Assembly: GCF_034008635.1 (NCBI RefSeq)
Contig: NZ_CP125378.1
Coordinates: forward strand, 152,501 to 216,500
DNA from: Pseudomonas sp. P8_229
Lineage (GTDB): Bacteria > Pseudomonadota > Gammaproteobacteria > Pseudomonadales > Pseudomonadaceae
Length of the DNA: 64,000 nt
Direction of reading: 5' to 3'
The position numbers and the translations under genes are program-made. Under the pieces are notes generated by a model. It ran no database searches. It worked only from the letters and a program-made list of their open reading frames with translations, and was not told the origin of the DNA. Below, one piece after another: positions 42,942-52,442 of this stretch (position 1 is the stretch's first letter; every line of letters begins with the position of its first letter).

Positions 42942-44140
42942 CAGAGGCTGAACTCCTCGCTGCGCTCGAAGCTTTCCGGCAAGCCGAATGCCTTCATCCC
43001 GCCGACTGCAGCAATGGCATTACGCACGAAGCGATCGTCCACCAGATCCCTGGCGGACTGCTGCGGATCAAGGCTGGCGAGAAAACCCTTGTCGCCTTCG
43101 ATCAAAGTGTCCTTCAGGCGCTTGACCAGTTCCTCGGTGTAGCTGGGGAACGGGTACGGCTGGAAATCGATGCGCTGCTCGTCCCAATGGCTGTGCTGGA
43201 TCGCCCCGCTGCTCAGGTACAACTCACGGTCGCTGGCGGCCGGCGACAGCACCCGGTCGAGCACTGGTTGCGCGTGGGGCGTGTAGCGATTGGCGCCGTC
43301 CTTGGACAGCAGTTTGGCCGCCTCGGCGCGGTTGTCGCGGGTCCAGACCTGCGCCTTGACGATGGCGTTGACCACTTTCTGCGACCACTCGGGGCGGTTG
43401 TTCAGGTCCTGCTCGTGCATGAACACCACACAGCAGGCGTGATTGCGCCAGACGTCGCCGGTAAAGCGCTGCACGCGACCGACCTTGAGTTCCTCGGCCA
43501 GCGCGTTGAACGGCTCGGCGACGATGTAGCCGGCAATCCGTTTGGTCGCCAGGGCCGGCGGCATGTCCGACGGCGGCAGCACCAGCAGGTTGACCTCGTT
43601 CGGCGCCAACGCGGCGCTGGCCGGCTTGCTCACCGGCACCAGGCCGTGATCGCGCAACAGCTGCTGCACTACCACGTTATGGATCGAATACCAGAACGGA
43701 ATCGCCACCGACTGCCCGCCCAGTTGCTTGACCTCGGTGATGCCCGGCGCCACGGTCAGGCCCGAGCCGCCGACGTGGTTCCACGCCACGACCTTGGCCG
43801 GCACCTTACTGCCGTAGCGCGCCCACACGGTCATCGGCGACAGCAGGTGAATCACGTTGACCTGCCCGGAAATGAACGCCTCGATCACCTGCGCCCAACT
43901 GCGCAACAGCACCGGACGCTCGGCCTTAATCCCTTCGGCCTCGAACAGGCCATTGTTGTGCGCGACCAGCAACGGCGTGGCGTCGGTGATCGGCAGATAA
44001 CCGATGCGCACCGGCGCGTTCGGCTCGGATGCAGCGCGGGCGTTCAGGCTGTTGAGCAGCGGCAACGCGCCGCCAGCGGTCAGCAAGGCGCTGAGTTTGA
44101 GGAAGTCACGACGTGTGTGAGTGAAGTCGTCCAGGCACAT
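42941..44140 (-). CDS. ABC transporter substrate-binding protein (nitrate/sulfonate type), Tat-exported
   Basis: The 399-residue protein carries a twin-arginine signal (TRRDFLKLSALLTAGGALPLL). It has the CmpA/NrtA/SsuA-like fold: VRIGYLPITDATPLLVAHNNGLFEAEGI, VNVIHLLSPMTVWARYGSKV. The start is ATG 44140, 35 bases inside the upstream ATPase gene. Neighbouring flavoprotein and AhpD-like genes favour an organosulfur compound as ligand, but a nitrogen source cannot be excluded. Confidence 0.88.
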   Translation of the reverse strand: MCLDDFTHTRRDFLKLSALLTAGGALPLLNSLNARAASEPNAPVRIGYLPITDATPLLVAHNNGLFEAEGIKAERPVLLRSWAQVIEAFISGQVNVIHLLSPMTVWARYGSKVPAKVVAWNHVGGSGLTVAPGITEVKQLGGQSVAIPFWYSIHNVVVQQLLRDHGLVPVSKPASAALAPNEVNLLVLPPSDMPPALATKRIAGYIVAEPFNALAEELKVGRVQRFTGDVWRNHACCVVFMHEQDLNNRPEWSQKVVNAIVKAQVWTRDNRAEAAKLLSKDGANRYTPHAQPVLDRVLSPAASDRELYLSSGAIQHSHWDEQRIDFQPYPFPSYTEELVKRLKDTLIEGDKGFLASLDPQQSARDLVDDRFVRNAIAAVGGMKAFGLPESFERSEEFSL

Positions 44141-44948
44141 GGTCAATCTCCAACGTAGCGGGCACAGGTTGAGTGAGAGGATTGCGGCTCGCCCGCCGAA
44201 GGGTTTTGAGAATGTCGATACGCAGCGCACCCAGTTCCTCGACCAGCTCGGCCCGCGGCTGAGGCAAGTCGATGCGCCATTCGCCGAGGATGTGCGCCGG
44301 GCTGTTACCCAGTAGCAGAATCCGCTCGGAGAGCAGCAGGGCTTCGTCAATATCGTGGGTAATCAAGACGGCTGCGGTGTGGTGTTCGGCAATCAGTTGC
44401 AGGAGCAACTGCTGCATGTCGGCGCGGGTGATTTCATCCAGGGCGCCGAACGGTTCATCCAGCAACAATACCTGCGGCTGACGCGCCAGACAGCGGGCCA
44501 ACGCGGTGCGCTGGGCCATCCCGCCAGACAGCTGCGCCGGGTGCTGCAACCGCGCGTGTTCGAGGCCGACAGCAGTAATCGCGTGGTCGATCCGCGCCTT
44601 GCGTTGCTCGGCCATCAGGTGCGGCTGACGGGCGAAATCAAGACCGAAGGCGACGTTCTTTTCCAGGGTCAGCCACGGCAACAGGCTCGGGTCCTGAAAC
44701 GCCACTGCCACCCGTGGGTGCGCACCAGTCAGCGGTTCTCCGAGCAGGCTCACCCGGCCCTGTTGCGGCGCCTGCAAACCGGCGAGCACCCGCAGCAGAC
44801 TGGACTTGCCGACGCCGCTGGGCCCGAGGATGCTCACCACTTCGCCAGGCTGCAGTTGCAGATCGAAGTGTTCCAGCACGGTGTGCCAGCCCTTCTCTCG
44901 TGGGTAGCCGAGGCTGACGCCCTGCGCCTCCAGCAACGCTGCAGTCAT
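44106..44948 (-). CDS. ABC transporter ATP-binding protein (SsuB/TauB type)
   Basis: The 280-residue ATPase shows Walker A GPSGVGKSS, Q-loop AFQDPSLLPW, signature LSGGMAQRTALARCLA, Walker B VLLLDEPFGALDE and the switch His in LITHDIDEAL. The Q-loop DPSLLPW is typical of nitrate/sulfonate importers. A C-terminal extension of about 60 residues follows. Its start overlaps the stop of the flavoprotein gene by four bases. Confidence 0.92.
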   Translation of the reverse strand: MTAALLEAQGVSLGYPREKGWHTVLEHFDLQLQPGEVVSILGPSGVGKSSLLRVLAGLQAPQQGRVSLLGEPLTGAHPRVAVAFQDPSLLPWLTLEKNVAFGLDFARQPHLMAEQRKARIDHAITAVGLEHARLQHPAQLSGGMAQRTALARCLARQPQVLLLDEPFGALDEITRADMQQLLLQLIAEHHTAAVLITHDIDEALLLSERILLLGNSPAHILGEWRIDLPQPRAELVEELGALRIDILKTLRRASRNPLTQPVPATLEIDHVPGRLHSHTS

Positions 44949-46015
44949 GCCGTCGCTTCCCGTTGCTGCCGCTGCAATTGGGCGCGCAGTTGCACCAGGC
45001 TCGGGGTGACGATCGGCACGAACGCCGACTCGCGCCAGCGCCGGGCAAAACCACTGCCGTGCGCGGTCAGATACGCCTTGCCGCCGCTGGCCTGCAATTC
45101 CAGTTGCACGGCGTTGGCGGCGGATTCGGCCAGCGCAATGCGCACCTGGAACAAGGCACCCGGCTGGGTCAGGAAACGCCCATCCTGCAAGCCTTGCTTG
45201 AGCTCGCTGACGGTCTGCGCCAGTTGCTCGCGTTGCTCATGTAGCGGCTCCAGCAGAATCGAACGACCATCCTGCAAATGCCCTTCGACCTCTGCCAGCG
45301 CACGCCGCGCCAGACCGATCGCCATGCCGCACTGCAAGCCGAGAAACGCCGGGCGTACCGCCGGCAGAAACTGGCGCGCATCCTCGTGCAGCAGCCATTC
45401 ACGACCAACCGCCACTTGGGCAAAATCGATGGCCGCGGTGTTGCTCGATTGCAGCCCCATCAGTTGCAGATCGGCCGAGCGCTGCACGCCGGCGGCGCCA
45501 TCAGGGATCGCCAGCACGAACGGCGCACCGCCCTCCTCGTGCTCGATCGCCGCCGCCACGACAAACCCGCCTTGGCGCAGATTGGTCACCCAGTGCAGGC
45601 GCCCGTTCAAGGTCCAGCCGTCAGTGGCACTGGCCGCGCGCACTTGCAGCGCTTCGATGCCGGACAGGAACTTCATCGCGTTGGACAAACCAGTGGCCCC
45701 GGCCAGCTCGCCGCTGAGCAGCGACGGCAGCAGTCTGTCCCGGAGCGCGGTGTTGGGGCTGTGCAGCAGGTATTCGATAAAGGCGCGTTGGCCCCAGAAC
45801 ACAAACGCCGCCGCCAATGAATGGCTGGCAACGGCCGCCAGCGTTTCCACGGCATCACTGACGTGACCACCGCTGCCGCCCTGCGCCGGGCTGATCCCCA
45901 CGCGCAGCACCCCGGCCTGCGCCAGTTGCGTCAGCACCTGCTGCGGATCGCCGTCGCCCGCATCCAGGGCCTGGGCGTTGTGTTCCAGCCATTCAATCAA
46001 TGCCGGATTGAGCAT
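44945..46015 (-). CDS. Acyl-CoA dehydrogenase-family flavoprotein (SfnB/DszC-like)
   Basis: The 356-residue protein has an acyl-CoA dehydrogenase-like N-terminal domain (LTQLAQAGVLRVGISPAQGGSGG), a middle LNGRLHWVTNLRQGGFVVAAA and a helical C-terminal domain. The order and lack of a catalytic Glu region resemble SfnB/DszC-type FMN-dependent enzymes used in sulfur-source metabolism. It probably acts on the compound brought in by the ABC transporter (inference). AAGGAGAG precedes ATG 46015. Confidence 0.82.
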   Translation of the reverse strand: MLNPALIEWLEHNAQALDAGDGDPQQVLTQLAQAGVLRVGISPAQGGSGGHVSDAVETLAAVASHSLAAAFVFWGQRAFIEYLLHSPNTALRDRLLPSLLSGELAGATGLSNAMKFLSGIEALQVRAASATDGWTLNGRLHWVTNLRQGGFVVAAAIEHEEGGAPFVLAIPDGAAGVQRSADLQLMGLQSSNTAAIDFAQVAVGREWLLHEDARQFLPAVRPAFLGLQCGMAIGLARRALAEVEGHLQDGRSILLEPLHEQREQLAQTVSELKQGLQDGRFLTQPGALFQVRIALAESAANAVQLELQASGGKAYLTAHGSGFARRWRESAFVPIVTPSLVQLRAQLQRQQREATA

Positions 46016-46079
46016 GTCGTTTCTCTCCTTGTACGCAGCCGCATCAACCATAGACGATGCGGCCTGAAGCGCTCGCCGA

Positions 46080-46625
46080 TTACGCGCGATACGCGGCCAG
46101 CTCAGGGTTGAGCGGCGTGTCGGCAAACACGTTGGCGAAGTTGCACAGGGTCGCCAGGCTGACACCGAGGATCACCTCCAGCGCGTTACCTTCGGTGTAG
46201 CCGGCGGCCTTGAATTGATTGAAGGTCTGATCACTGACCTTGCCTCGGGTGGCAATCACTTCGCGGGCAAACGCGGCCAGGGTTTCCAGTTTTTCCACGG
46301 GTACGCTGGCTTTCTCACGCAGCGCACTGACCACTTCCGGCGGCAGTTTTGCCTTATTCAGCGCAACCGCGGTATGACCTGCGACACAGAAATCGCAACC
46401 ATGGTTGGTCGCAGCAATCAGCTGCACCACTTCGCGCTCGGCGAGGCTGAGTTCGGCTTTGCCATTGAGCGCCGATACCGTAACGTAGGTTTCCAGCGCG
46501 GCCGGGGCGTTAGCCAATACGGCCAGCAGATTGGGAATGAACCCGGAGTTCTTCTGCGCATTCTCCAGGAATGGTTTGGCGGCTTCGGGAGCGCTTTGCG
46601 CAGTGTGTAGAGTGACGCGCGACAT
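46080..46625 (-). CDS. AhpD-like carboxymuconolactone decarboxylase family protein
   Basis: The 181-residue all-alpha protein has the CMD/AhpD redox motif CDFCVAGH (CxxC with a histidine four residues later) and the family core LSLAEREVVQLIAAT. Such proteins act as alkylhydroperoxidase/thiol reductants. It is the first gene of the operon, with 64 nt to the flavoprotein gene and an AGGAG before its ATG. It is divergent from the AraC regulator. Confidence 0.88.
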   Translation of the reverse strand: MSRVTLHTAQSAPEAAKPFLENAQKNSGFIPNLLAVLANAPAALETYVTVSALNGKAELSLAEREVVQLIAATNHGCDFCVAGHTAVALNKAKLPPEVVSALREKASVPVEKLETLAAFAREVIATRGKVSDQTFNQFKAAGYTEGNALEVILGVSLATLCNFANVFADTPLNPELAAYRA

Positions 46626-46728
46626 GGAGTGGACTCCTGCTGTTGAGTGTCCGGCCAGTCTGTTGGTTATAAAAATTCCGATCCATATTCTAAAGTAGCG
46701 ATTACTTGCTCCTGAGTGTTTCCATTAG

Positions 46729-47640
46729 ATGATTTCGTCCAGCCCACTGGTTGATTGGTTATTAGAAAGCCTTGAACTCGATGCCAGCCTGTTCCACATC
46801 GGCCGCTATTGCGGTGCCTGGCACGCCAGCACGCACGGGCTGGCGCGCGCCAGTTTTCACCTGATCGTGCAGGGCCATTGCTGGTTGCACATCGACGGTC
46901 ATCCGGCGGCATTGCGTCTGGACAGCGGCGACGCGGTATTTCTGCTGCGCGACCTCAACTACCGGCTCTCCAACACTGAAAATCCGGCCATCGCTCAAAC
47001 GCTGCCGCGCATGGCCATGACTGCGCTCGACAGCCAGGCACAGGACGGTGTCGGTCTGGTCTGCGGCTTCTTCCACTTCAAGTCCGGGTTGTCATCGCTG
47101 ATCATCGAAGGCTTGCCGGACTGGATCATCCTGCGTGCCGGCGACCCGGGTTCCAGTGCGGCGCGGGCCTTGTTCGAGTTGATCCTGCAAGAATGCGAAC
47201 GCCTGCCGGCGCCCTCCTCGGCACTGCTCGAGCGCTTGAGTCATCTGCTGTTTCTCTACGTGCTGCGCCAGCAAATGGCCGACAACCAGCGACTCGGCGG
47301 CCTCGTGGCACTGGCGCGCAATCCGCAGTTCGCACCGCTGCTGGATCAATTGATCGAGCAGCCGCAATTGCCGTGGTCACTGGAAAGCATGGCGGCGCGC
47401 ATCGGCCTGTCGCGCTCGGCGTTCTTCAAACGCTTCAACGAACTCGCCGGGCAATCACCAGGGCAAGTGCTGTTGGCGCTGCGCATCCGTCACGCCTGCC
47501 AGTTGCTGCGCGCCAATCACACGGTGGAGCAGGTGTGTGCGGCGGTGGGGTATCAGTCGATTGCCGCGTTTACCCGGGCGTTCGCCAAGTCGGTGGGGGT
47601 GCAACCGGGGGCGTATCGCAAGCAGCATGAGGGACGCTGA
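46729..47640 (+). CDS. AraC family transcriptional regulator
   Basis: The 303-residue regulator has an N-terminal cupin-like ligand domain (FHLIVQGHCWLHIDGHPAALRLDSGDAVFL) and two C-terminal HTH motifs (LESMAARIGLSRSAFFKRFNELAGQSPGQVLLALR; VEQVCAAVGYQSIAAFTRAFAKSVG). The family is that of AraC regulators with the AraC_binding_2/cupin_6 domain. It is divergent from the AhpD-like gene, and probably controls that operon. The ATG has only a weak GAGTG upstream. Confidence 0.9.
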   Translation: MISSSPLVDWLLESLELDASLFHIGRYCGAWHASTHGLARASFHLIVQGHCWLHIDGHPAALRLDSGDAVFLLRDLNYRLSNTENPAIAQTLPRMAMTALDSQAQDGVGLVCGFFHFKSGLSSLIIEGLPDWIILRAGDPGSSAARALFELILQECERLPAPSSALLERLSHLLFLYVLRQQMADNQRLGGLVALARNPQFAPLLDQLIEQPQLPWSLESMAARIGLSRSAFFKRFNELAGQSPGQVLLALRIRHACQLLRANHTVEQVCAAVGYQSIAAFTRAFAKSVGVQPGAYRKQHEGR

Positions 47641-47690
47641 GCGACATGTTAATATGCCATCACTTTTTGTCTTGATGGTATGTCCCCCGC

Positions 47691-49172
47691 ATGGATGCTT
47701 TGATTCGGCGTTTCAGTGGTTTGTCGTTGATCACCCTTGCCTTGGCGCTTGGCGGATGCCAAAGCCCTGCAAAAAAACAGACCGCGGCCGACTTTGACGC
47801 CATGGGCCGGGAGGAGCTCAACGCGGCTCTGGCCCTTCAGCCGCAATCAAATTCCATCGTGCGTGAGGGTGATTACGTCACCTATGTGGTGATGGAACTC
47901 GACGGCCACAACACTCGCCATCTCGTGCGCTTTGATGCCGACTGTCACTTGCCGGGCGCTCAAATGGCTCACCTGACCAGCGGAGGAATGCTCCAATTCG
48001 CGGTTGATCGCAAAAGTGCAACGGCAGAAGGCAGACAGATGCCTGGCGCAGAGAAACAGCTGTTTTTGCAAAGCGCCCAACTCAAGCAGGTGTGTGCCCA
48101 GACTCCGGTACCTCAATGGCGTGTCATTGCCGCGCCGCAGCAGCAGGATTGGCAGTTGCTCGACCGCGCCAGCCTGATTCAAAAGGACGGCCAGACGTTG
48201 TTCTGGTCGGCCCGGGTTCCCGCTGCCGAGGCGCTGATGCCACGGCTCAAGGGGCTGTACTCGCAAGTACGACAACGCTGGAGCGCCGATTGTGCCCAGC
48301 AACGATTGACGTCTCTCAGCACGTTTTACCTGGACAAGAACAACCGCGTGATCGGCGGCGCGATGGTCCAGCAACCGGCGGCGTTGCAAACGCTGGATGC
48401 CGATGCGCGTCAACTGCTGATACTGGCCTGCGGCACGCAGCAGGCGCTGGATCAATACAAACCCTTCCCCGGCCGAGCGCAAACCGCCTTTGTGTTGCCT
48501 GATCCAGAGCTGCCTGCCTCGGTTGTGAAATCCATTGAGACATTGAAACTGCCAGCACCGGAAAAAGACATTACGCAACTGCGCATTTCCTTCAAGGACT
48601 TCAACGAAGCACATGAGCAAGCGCTCGAAAACAAACTGGACCTGTCGATTCTCAAGAGCGCCAGACGCCGTGAGCTAGGGCGCCTGGGGCGTGACACTCG
48701 CTATCAGCCCTACGAGCCCGGCAAACAACTGATCGAACGTTACGATGGGCAAACACGGCAAGCGGTCAAAGTCAGTTTTCGTGGATTGATCAAACTTGCC
48801 AGCGTTGACTACACCAACGACCATTACGGAATCAGAGTCAGTAATGACGGCATCTCCGATCTCCGATTCGAAGGTGACTGGATGAACATGCCGGTCGGTG
48901 CGCACTTGGCCTACACCGTGCAATGGTCCTTTGCACCATACAAAAAAGATGCGCCGCAAAGGCTGGATGCGAAATTTGCATGCCAGGTGGAATCGCTGAA
49001 ACCTGCCAGCGAGTTTTATCCATCGTTGAGCGGTACTGCCAAGGTCATCACTTGCACCGGCGAGAACGAAACCGCCATGTATGCCTATCTGCAAACATAC
49101 GGATTATTTGTGCCGGTCGACGCCGGGAGCAAGTTTGGCTACGGTCAGTTCAAGATCGAAGCGGCGGAGTGA
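47691..49172 (+). CDS. Large lipoprotein of unknown function
   Basis: The 493-residue protein has a lipoprotein signal (LSLITLALALGGCQSPAKKQ, Cys about 23), so it is anchored in the envelope. No domain is recognised. Conserved-looking stretches are SIVREGDYVTYVVMELDGHN, and KLASVDYTNDHYGIRVSNDG. Paired cysteines (ADCHL, KQVCAQ, SADCAQ, LACGTQ, KFACQV, ITCTGE) could form disulfides. It stands just upstream of the first REP array and may be monocistronic. Confidence 0.8.
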   Translation: MDALIRRFSGLSLITLALALGGCQSPAKKQTAADFDAMGREELNAALALQPQSNSIVREGDYVTYVVMELDGHNTRHLVRFDADCHLPGAQMAHLTSGGMLQFAVDRKSATAEGRQMPGAEKQLFLQSAQLKQVCAQTPVPQWRVIAAPQQQDWQLLDRASLIQKDGQTLFWSARVPAAEALMPRLKGLYSQVRQRWSADCAQQRLTSLSTFYLDKNNRVIGGAMVQQPAALQTLDADARQLLILACGTQQALDQYKPFPGRAQTAFVLPDPELPASVVKSIETLKLPAPEKDITQLRISFKDFNEAHEQALENKLDLSILKSARRRELGRLGRDTRYQPYEPGKQLIERYDGQTRQAVKVSFRGLIKLASVDYTNDHYGIRVSNDGISDLRFEGDWMNMPVGAHLAYTVQWSFAPYKKDAPQRLDAKFACQVESLKPASEFYPSLSGTAKVITCTGENETAMYAYLQTYGLFVPVDAGSKFGYGQFKIEAAE

Positions 49173-49204
49173 GGCGCCCGTAAAGCGAGAGAATCACGCA
49201 AAAC

Positions 49205-50383
49205 CTGTGGGAGCGGGCTTGCTCGCGAAAGCGCTGGGTCAGTCACTGAAGATATCGACTGGGCTGGCCTCTTCGCGAGCAGGCTCACTCCTACAGTTCT
49301 TATTGCGGTGAGCACAGATTCTGCACCCGCCACAGATCCTTTGTAGGAGTGAGCCTGCTCGCGATTGCGGGGTGTCAGTCAATGAAGATGTTGACTGGGC
49401 TGACCTCTTCGCGAGCAAGCCCGCTCCCACCGTTTTACTGCGGTGAACACAGATTCTGCACCCGCCACAGATCCTTTGCAGGAGTGAGCCTGCTCGCGAT
49501 TGCGGTGTGTCAGTCAATGAAGATGTTGACTGGGCTGACCTCTTCGCGAGCAGGCTTACTCCTACAGTTTTTATTGCGGTGAACACATATTCTGCACCCG
49601 CCACAGATCCTTTGTAGGAGTGAGCCTGCTCGCGATTGCGCTGGGTCAGTCAATGAAGATGTTGACTGGGCTGACCTCTTCGCGAGCAGGCTCACTCCTA
49701 CAGTTTTTATTGCGGTGAACACATATTCTGCACCCGCTACAGATCCTTTGCAGGCGTGAGCCTGCTCACGATTGCGGGGTGTCAGTCAATGAAGATGTTG
49801 ACTGGGCTGACCTCTTCGCGAGCAAGCCCGCTCCCACCGTTTTACTGCGGTGAACACAGATTCTGCACCCGCCACAGATCCTTTGCAGGAGTGAGCCTGC
49901 TCGCGATTGCGGGGTGTCAGTCAATGAAGATGTTGACTGGGCTGACCTCTTCGCGAGCAGGCTCACTCCTACAGTTTTTATTGCGGTGAACACATATTCT
50001 GCACCCGCTACAGATCCTTTGCAGGCGTGAGCCTGCTCGCGAAAGCGGTGTATCAGTCCATGCAGATATTGACTGGGCTGAGCTTTTCGCGAGCAGGCTC
50101 ACTCCTACAGTTTTTATTGCGGTGAACACATATTCTGCACCCGCTACAGATCCTTTGTAGGAGTGAGCCTGCTCGCGATTGCGCTGGGTCAGTCAATGAA
50201 GATGTTGACTGGGCTGACCTCTTCGCGAGCAGGCTCACTCCTACAGTTTTTATTGCGGTGAACACAGATTCTGCACCCGCCACAGATCCTTTGCAGGCGT
50301 GAGCCTGCTCGCGATCGCGGGGTGTCAGTCAATGAGATGCTGGATGTGCCGACGCCTTCGCGGGCCAACCCGGCTCCCACAGA
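49205..50383. repeat. Tandem array of about nine ~136-bp REP-containing units (array 1)
   Basis: The landmark AGATCCTTTG recurs at 49334, 49469, 49605, 49741, 49876, 50012, 50148 and 50284, i.e. periods of 135 or 136. Each unit holds an inverted pair (AGGAGTGAGCCTGCTCGCG and CGCGAGCAGGCTCACTCCTA) around the linker GTCAGTCAATGAAGATGTTG. The right half occurs in two versions: AAGCCCGCTCCCACCGTTTT (units from 49334 and 49741, 135 bp) and AGGCTCACTCCTACAGTTTT (136 bp). The outermost units are diverged. This is a BIME-like array fed by unit duplication. Frames through it on either strand are not genes. Confidence 0.93.
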
Positions 50384-50535
50384 TTTCGCCGCGCACACAC
50401 GTCCGGTGAACGACAGCAACACTGTGGGGCCGCAATACACGTTATTGATCCAACCCCTGAAAGGTTACTTTTCTTATTCCACAACTCGCACATAGACCCA
50501 CTTTTTAATCTTTTATCGCTATTAACCTCGCCCTC

Positions 50536-50541
50536 TATAAT
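50536..50541 (+). promoter_or_regulatory. Consensus -10 element before the DUF3574 lipoprotein gene
   Basis: TATAAT at 50536-50541 lies 38 bases before the ATG at 50579, in a locally AT-rich stretch (50450-50540). The -35 region (TTTATC/TTTTAT around 50512-50518) is weak. Confidence 0.45.
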
Positions 50542-50578
50542 TGCGCGTCTGCACTCAACTCATCAAAAGGGATGTTCC

Positions 50579-51040
50579 ATGCAAAGACGCCTGTTACTGG
50601 CTGCGCTGTTCGTTGCTGTCGCCGGGTGCGCCAGTCCTCCTGCGGTTTCCGTGCATACCAAAGACCCCGCCAGTTCGACCCTGCAAGGTGACGCCACGCG
50701 TCCGGCGCAGGCGCAGTGGATCCGCACCGAGTTGTACTTCTCGGTGGGCACGGTGGATGGCAAGGAAGGCGCAGTCAGCCCCGCGCGCTGGCGCGAGTTT
50801 CTCGATCAGCAAGTCACCTCGAGATTTCCCGACGGCTTCACCGTGTTCGATGCCTATGGGCAGTGGCGCGATCATGGGGCAAAGGAGCCAGAGCGCCTGA
50901 GCACCAAGGTCATCGTGATCCTGCACGAGAACAATCTGCAGAATGACGGCAACATCGAGGCGATTCGGCTGGCGTACAAACGCATCACCGGGGATTTGTC
51001 GGTGCTGCGCCTGTCGCAACCGGCGCAAGTTTCGTTTTAA
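50579..51040 (+). CDS. DUF3574 lipoprotein
   Basis: The 153-residue protein has a short lipoprotein signal (MQRRLLLAALFVAVAGC, Cys 17) and the DUF3574 core: WIRTELYFSVGTVDG, SPARWREFLDQQVTSRFPDG and STKVIVILHENN. Its function is unknown; the family occurs widely in Proteobacteria. The stop overlaps the convergent APC permease stop by four bases. Confidence 0.85.
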   Translation: MQRRLLLAALFVAVAGCASPPAVSVHTKDPASSTLQGDATRPAQAQWIRTELYFSVGTVDGKEGAVSPARWREFLDQQVTSRFPDGFTVFDAYGQWRDHGAKEPERLSTKVIVILHENNLQNDGNIEAIRLAYKRITGDLSVLRLSQPAQVSF

Positions 51041-52401
51041 TCAGCGACCTGCCCGAGAGCTTGCCGAGGCGTCGACGCCAGGCGGCTCAATCCCGCCAAC
51101 AGCAACGCGCCCACCAGCAACACACCAATCCCCAGAAACGCGCCCCACCCCACCACCGTCACGCTCGAATAGAGCATGTACAGGCACAGACCGAAAAACA
51201 GCAGTGGCAACAGCGGATACAACGGCACCCGGACCGGCCTCGGCACCTCGGGAAAACGCCGCCGCAAAATGATCAACGCCAGGCTGCTCAAACTCAGAAA
51301 CAGCCAGTACACCGGTGTCAGGTACTCGACCATGGTGTTGAAACCGCTCTGGGTGAAACTGCCGAACAGCACCAGCAACAACGCCACCGCGCCCTCCGCC
51401 AGCAAGGCCTTGCGCGGCACGCCATCGCGTTCATTCCACTCGCCGAAGCGGCGCAACTGCGGCACATCGCGGGCGGCGGCGTAGGTGGTGCGGGCGCCGA
51501 CCAGCAAGGTCGAATTGATAGTGGCGATGGCCGCGATGCCGACCATCAGCAGAATCAACAACACCCCCGGCGCGCCGAACGCCCGGTTCAGCAATTCCAC
51601 GGCGGGCGCGTTGCTCGCGGCCAGTCCGGCGAAACCCAGGCCTTGCACAAACGCCCAGTTCAGCGCCAGATAAATCGCCATCAGCAGCGTCAGCGCACCG
51701 AGCATCGCAATGAATATGCCGCGTCGACCGTCGCGCACTTCTGCCGACAACGTTGCCGCATCGCTCCAGCCGCCGAACGCGAGAAACACGAAAATCATCG
51801 CCGCCGAGAACCCGGCCATGCTGGTGTTTTCCGGCGTAACCGAGACGCTCGGCGGCGGTGCTTCGATTCCCTGCCACGCCAGCCACGCCCCGGCGCTGGC
51901 AATGCTCAAAAAGCCCAGGGCCAACAAGCCCACCAGCAAGGTCTGAGTGATGAACCCGATGTGCTTGCCGGTGAGATTGAGCAGTACCAGCGCGGCGATT
52001 ATTCCACCGGCAAACAGCCCCGAGCCGTAGCGCCCCAGAGGCACCACGGCGTTGAAGTAATCGGCAAACATGAACGCAGACAAGGCAATCCACCCGGTGT
52101 GCATCACCGAAAAACGCGACCAGGCGAACAGAAACCCGATGCGCTCGCCATAGGCGGTGCGCAGAAAGTGATAGTCGCCGCCCGGATGCGGAAACGCCGT
52201 GGCCATTTCGGCGAAGCATAAGGCCCCAATCATCGACGCCAGGCCGCCAAGAACCCAGACCCAGTAGAAATATTCCGGCCCGACGTTCAGCGCCACGGTC
52301 GGCGCGGTCTTGAGGATGTCGGTGGTGATCACCATGCCCAGCGTGATCAGTAGCGCCTGTAACACCGGCAGATGGCGCTTGGGGCCGTTCGAGTGACTCA
52401 T
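51037..52401 (-). CDS. APC-family amino acid permease
   Basis: The 454-residue protein has about twelve TM segments and the APC signature near the N-terminus (ALLITLGMVITTDILKTAPTVAL; LASMIGALCFAEMATAFPHPGG). The length fits amino acid transporters of the APC superfamily. The start at 52401 is used; the preceding in-frame 80 codons run back into the TonB receptor gene and are not like an APC N-terminus. It follows the TonB receptor gene by 41 nt on the same strand, probably in one operon. Its substrate might be linked to what the receptor imports. Confidence 0.87.
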   Translation of the reverse strand: MSHSNGPKRHLPVLQALLITLGMVITTDILKTAPTVALNVGPEYFYWVWVLGGLASMIGALCFAEMATAFPHPGGDYHFLRTAYGERIGFLFAWSRFSVMHTGWIALSAFMFADYFNAVVPLGRYGSGLFAGGIIAALVLLNLTGKHIGFITQTLLVGLLALGFLSIASAGAWLAWQGIEAPPPSVSVTPENTSMAGFSAAMIFVFLAFGGWSDAATLSAEVRDGRRGIFIAMLGALTLLMAIYLALNWAFVQGLGFAGLAASNAPAVELLNRAFGAPGVLLILLMVGIAAIATINSTLLVGARTTYAAARDVPQLRRFGEWNERDGVPRKALLAEGAVALLLVLFGSFTQSGFNTMVEYLTPVYWLFLSLSSLALIILRRRFPEVPRPVRVPLYPLLPLLFFGLCLYMLYSSVTVVGWGAFLGIGVLLVGALLLAGLSRLASTPRQALGQVAD

Positions 52402-52442
52402 AAATTGTCCCGCAGAAGGTCCGCCATCCGTGGCGGTTCGGC

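Noticed and set aside
44355..45866. A 503-codon open frame on the + strand opposite the ABC ATPase and flavoprotein genes
   Set aside because: It spans two well-supported minus-strand genes and its product has no recognisable domain.
49239..50440. Chains of open frames on the minus strand (repeating VGVSLLAKRSAQSTSSLTD-like peptides)
   Set aside because: They are translations of the tandem REP units. The 135/136-bp period shifts frame, none has a ribosome-binding site, and the same peptides appear in array 2.
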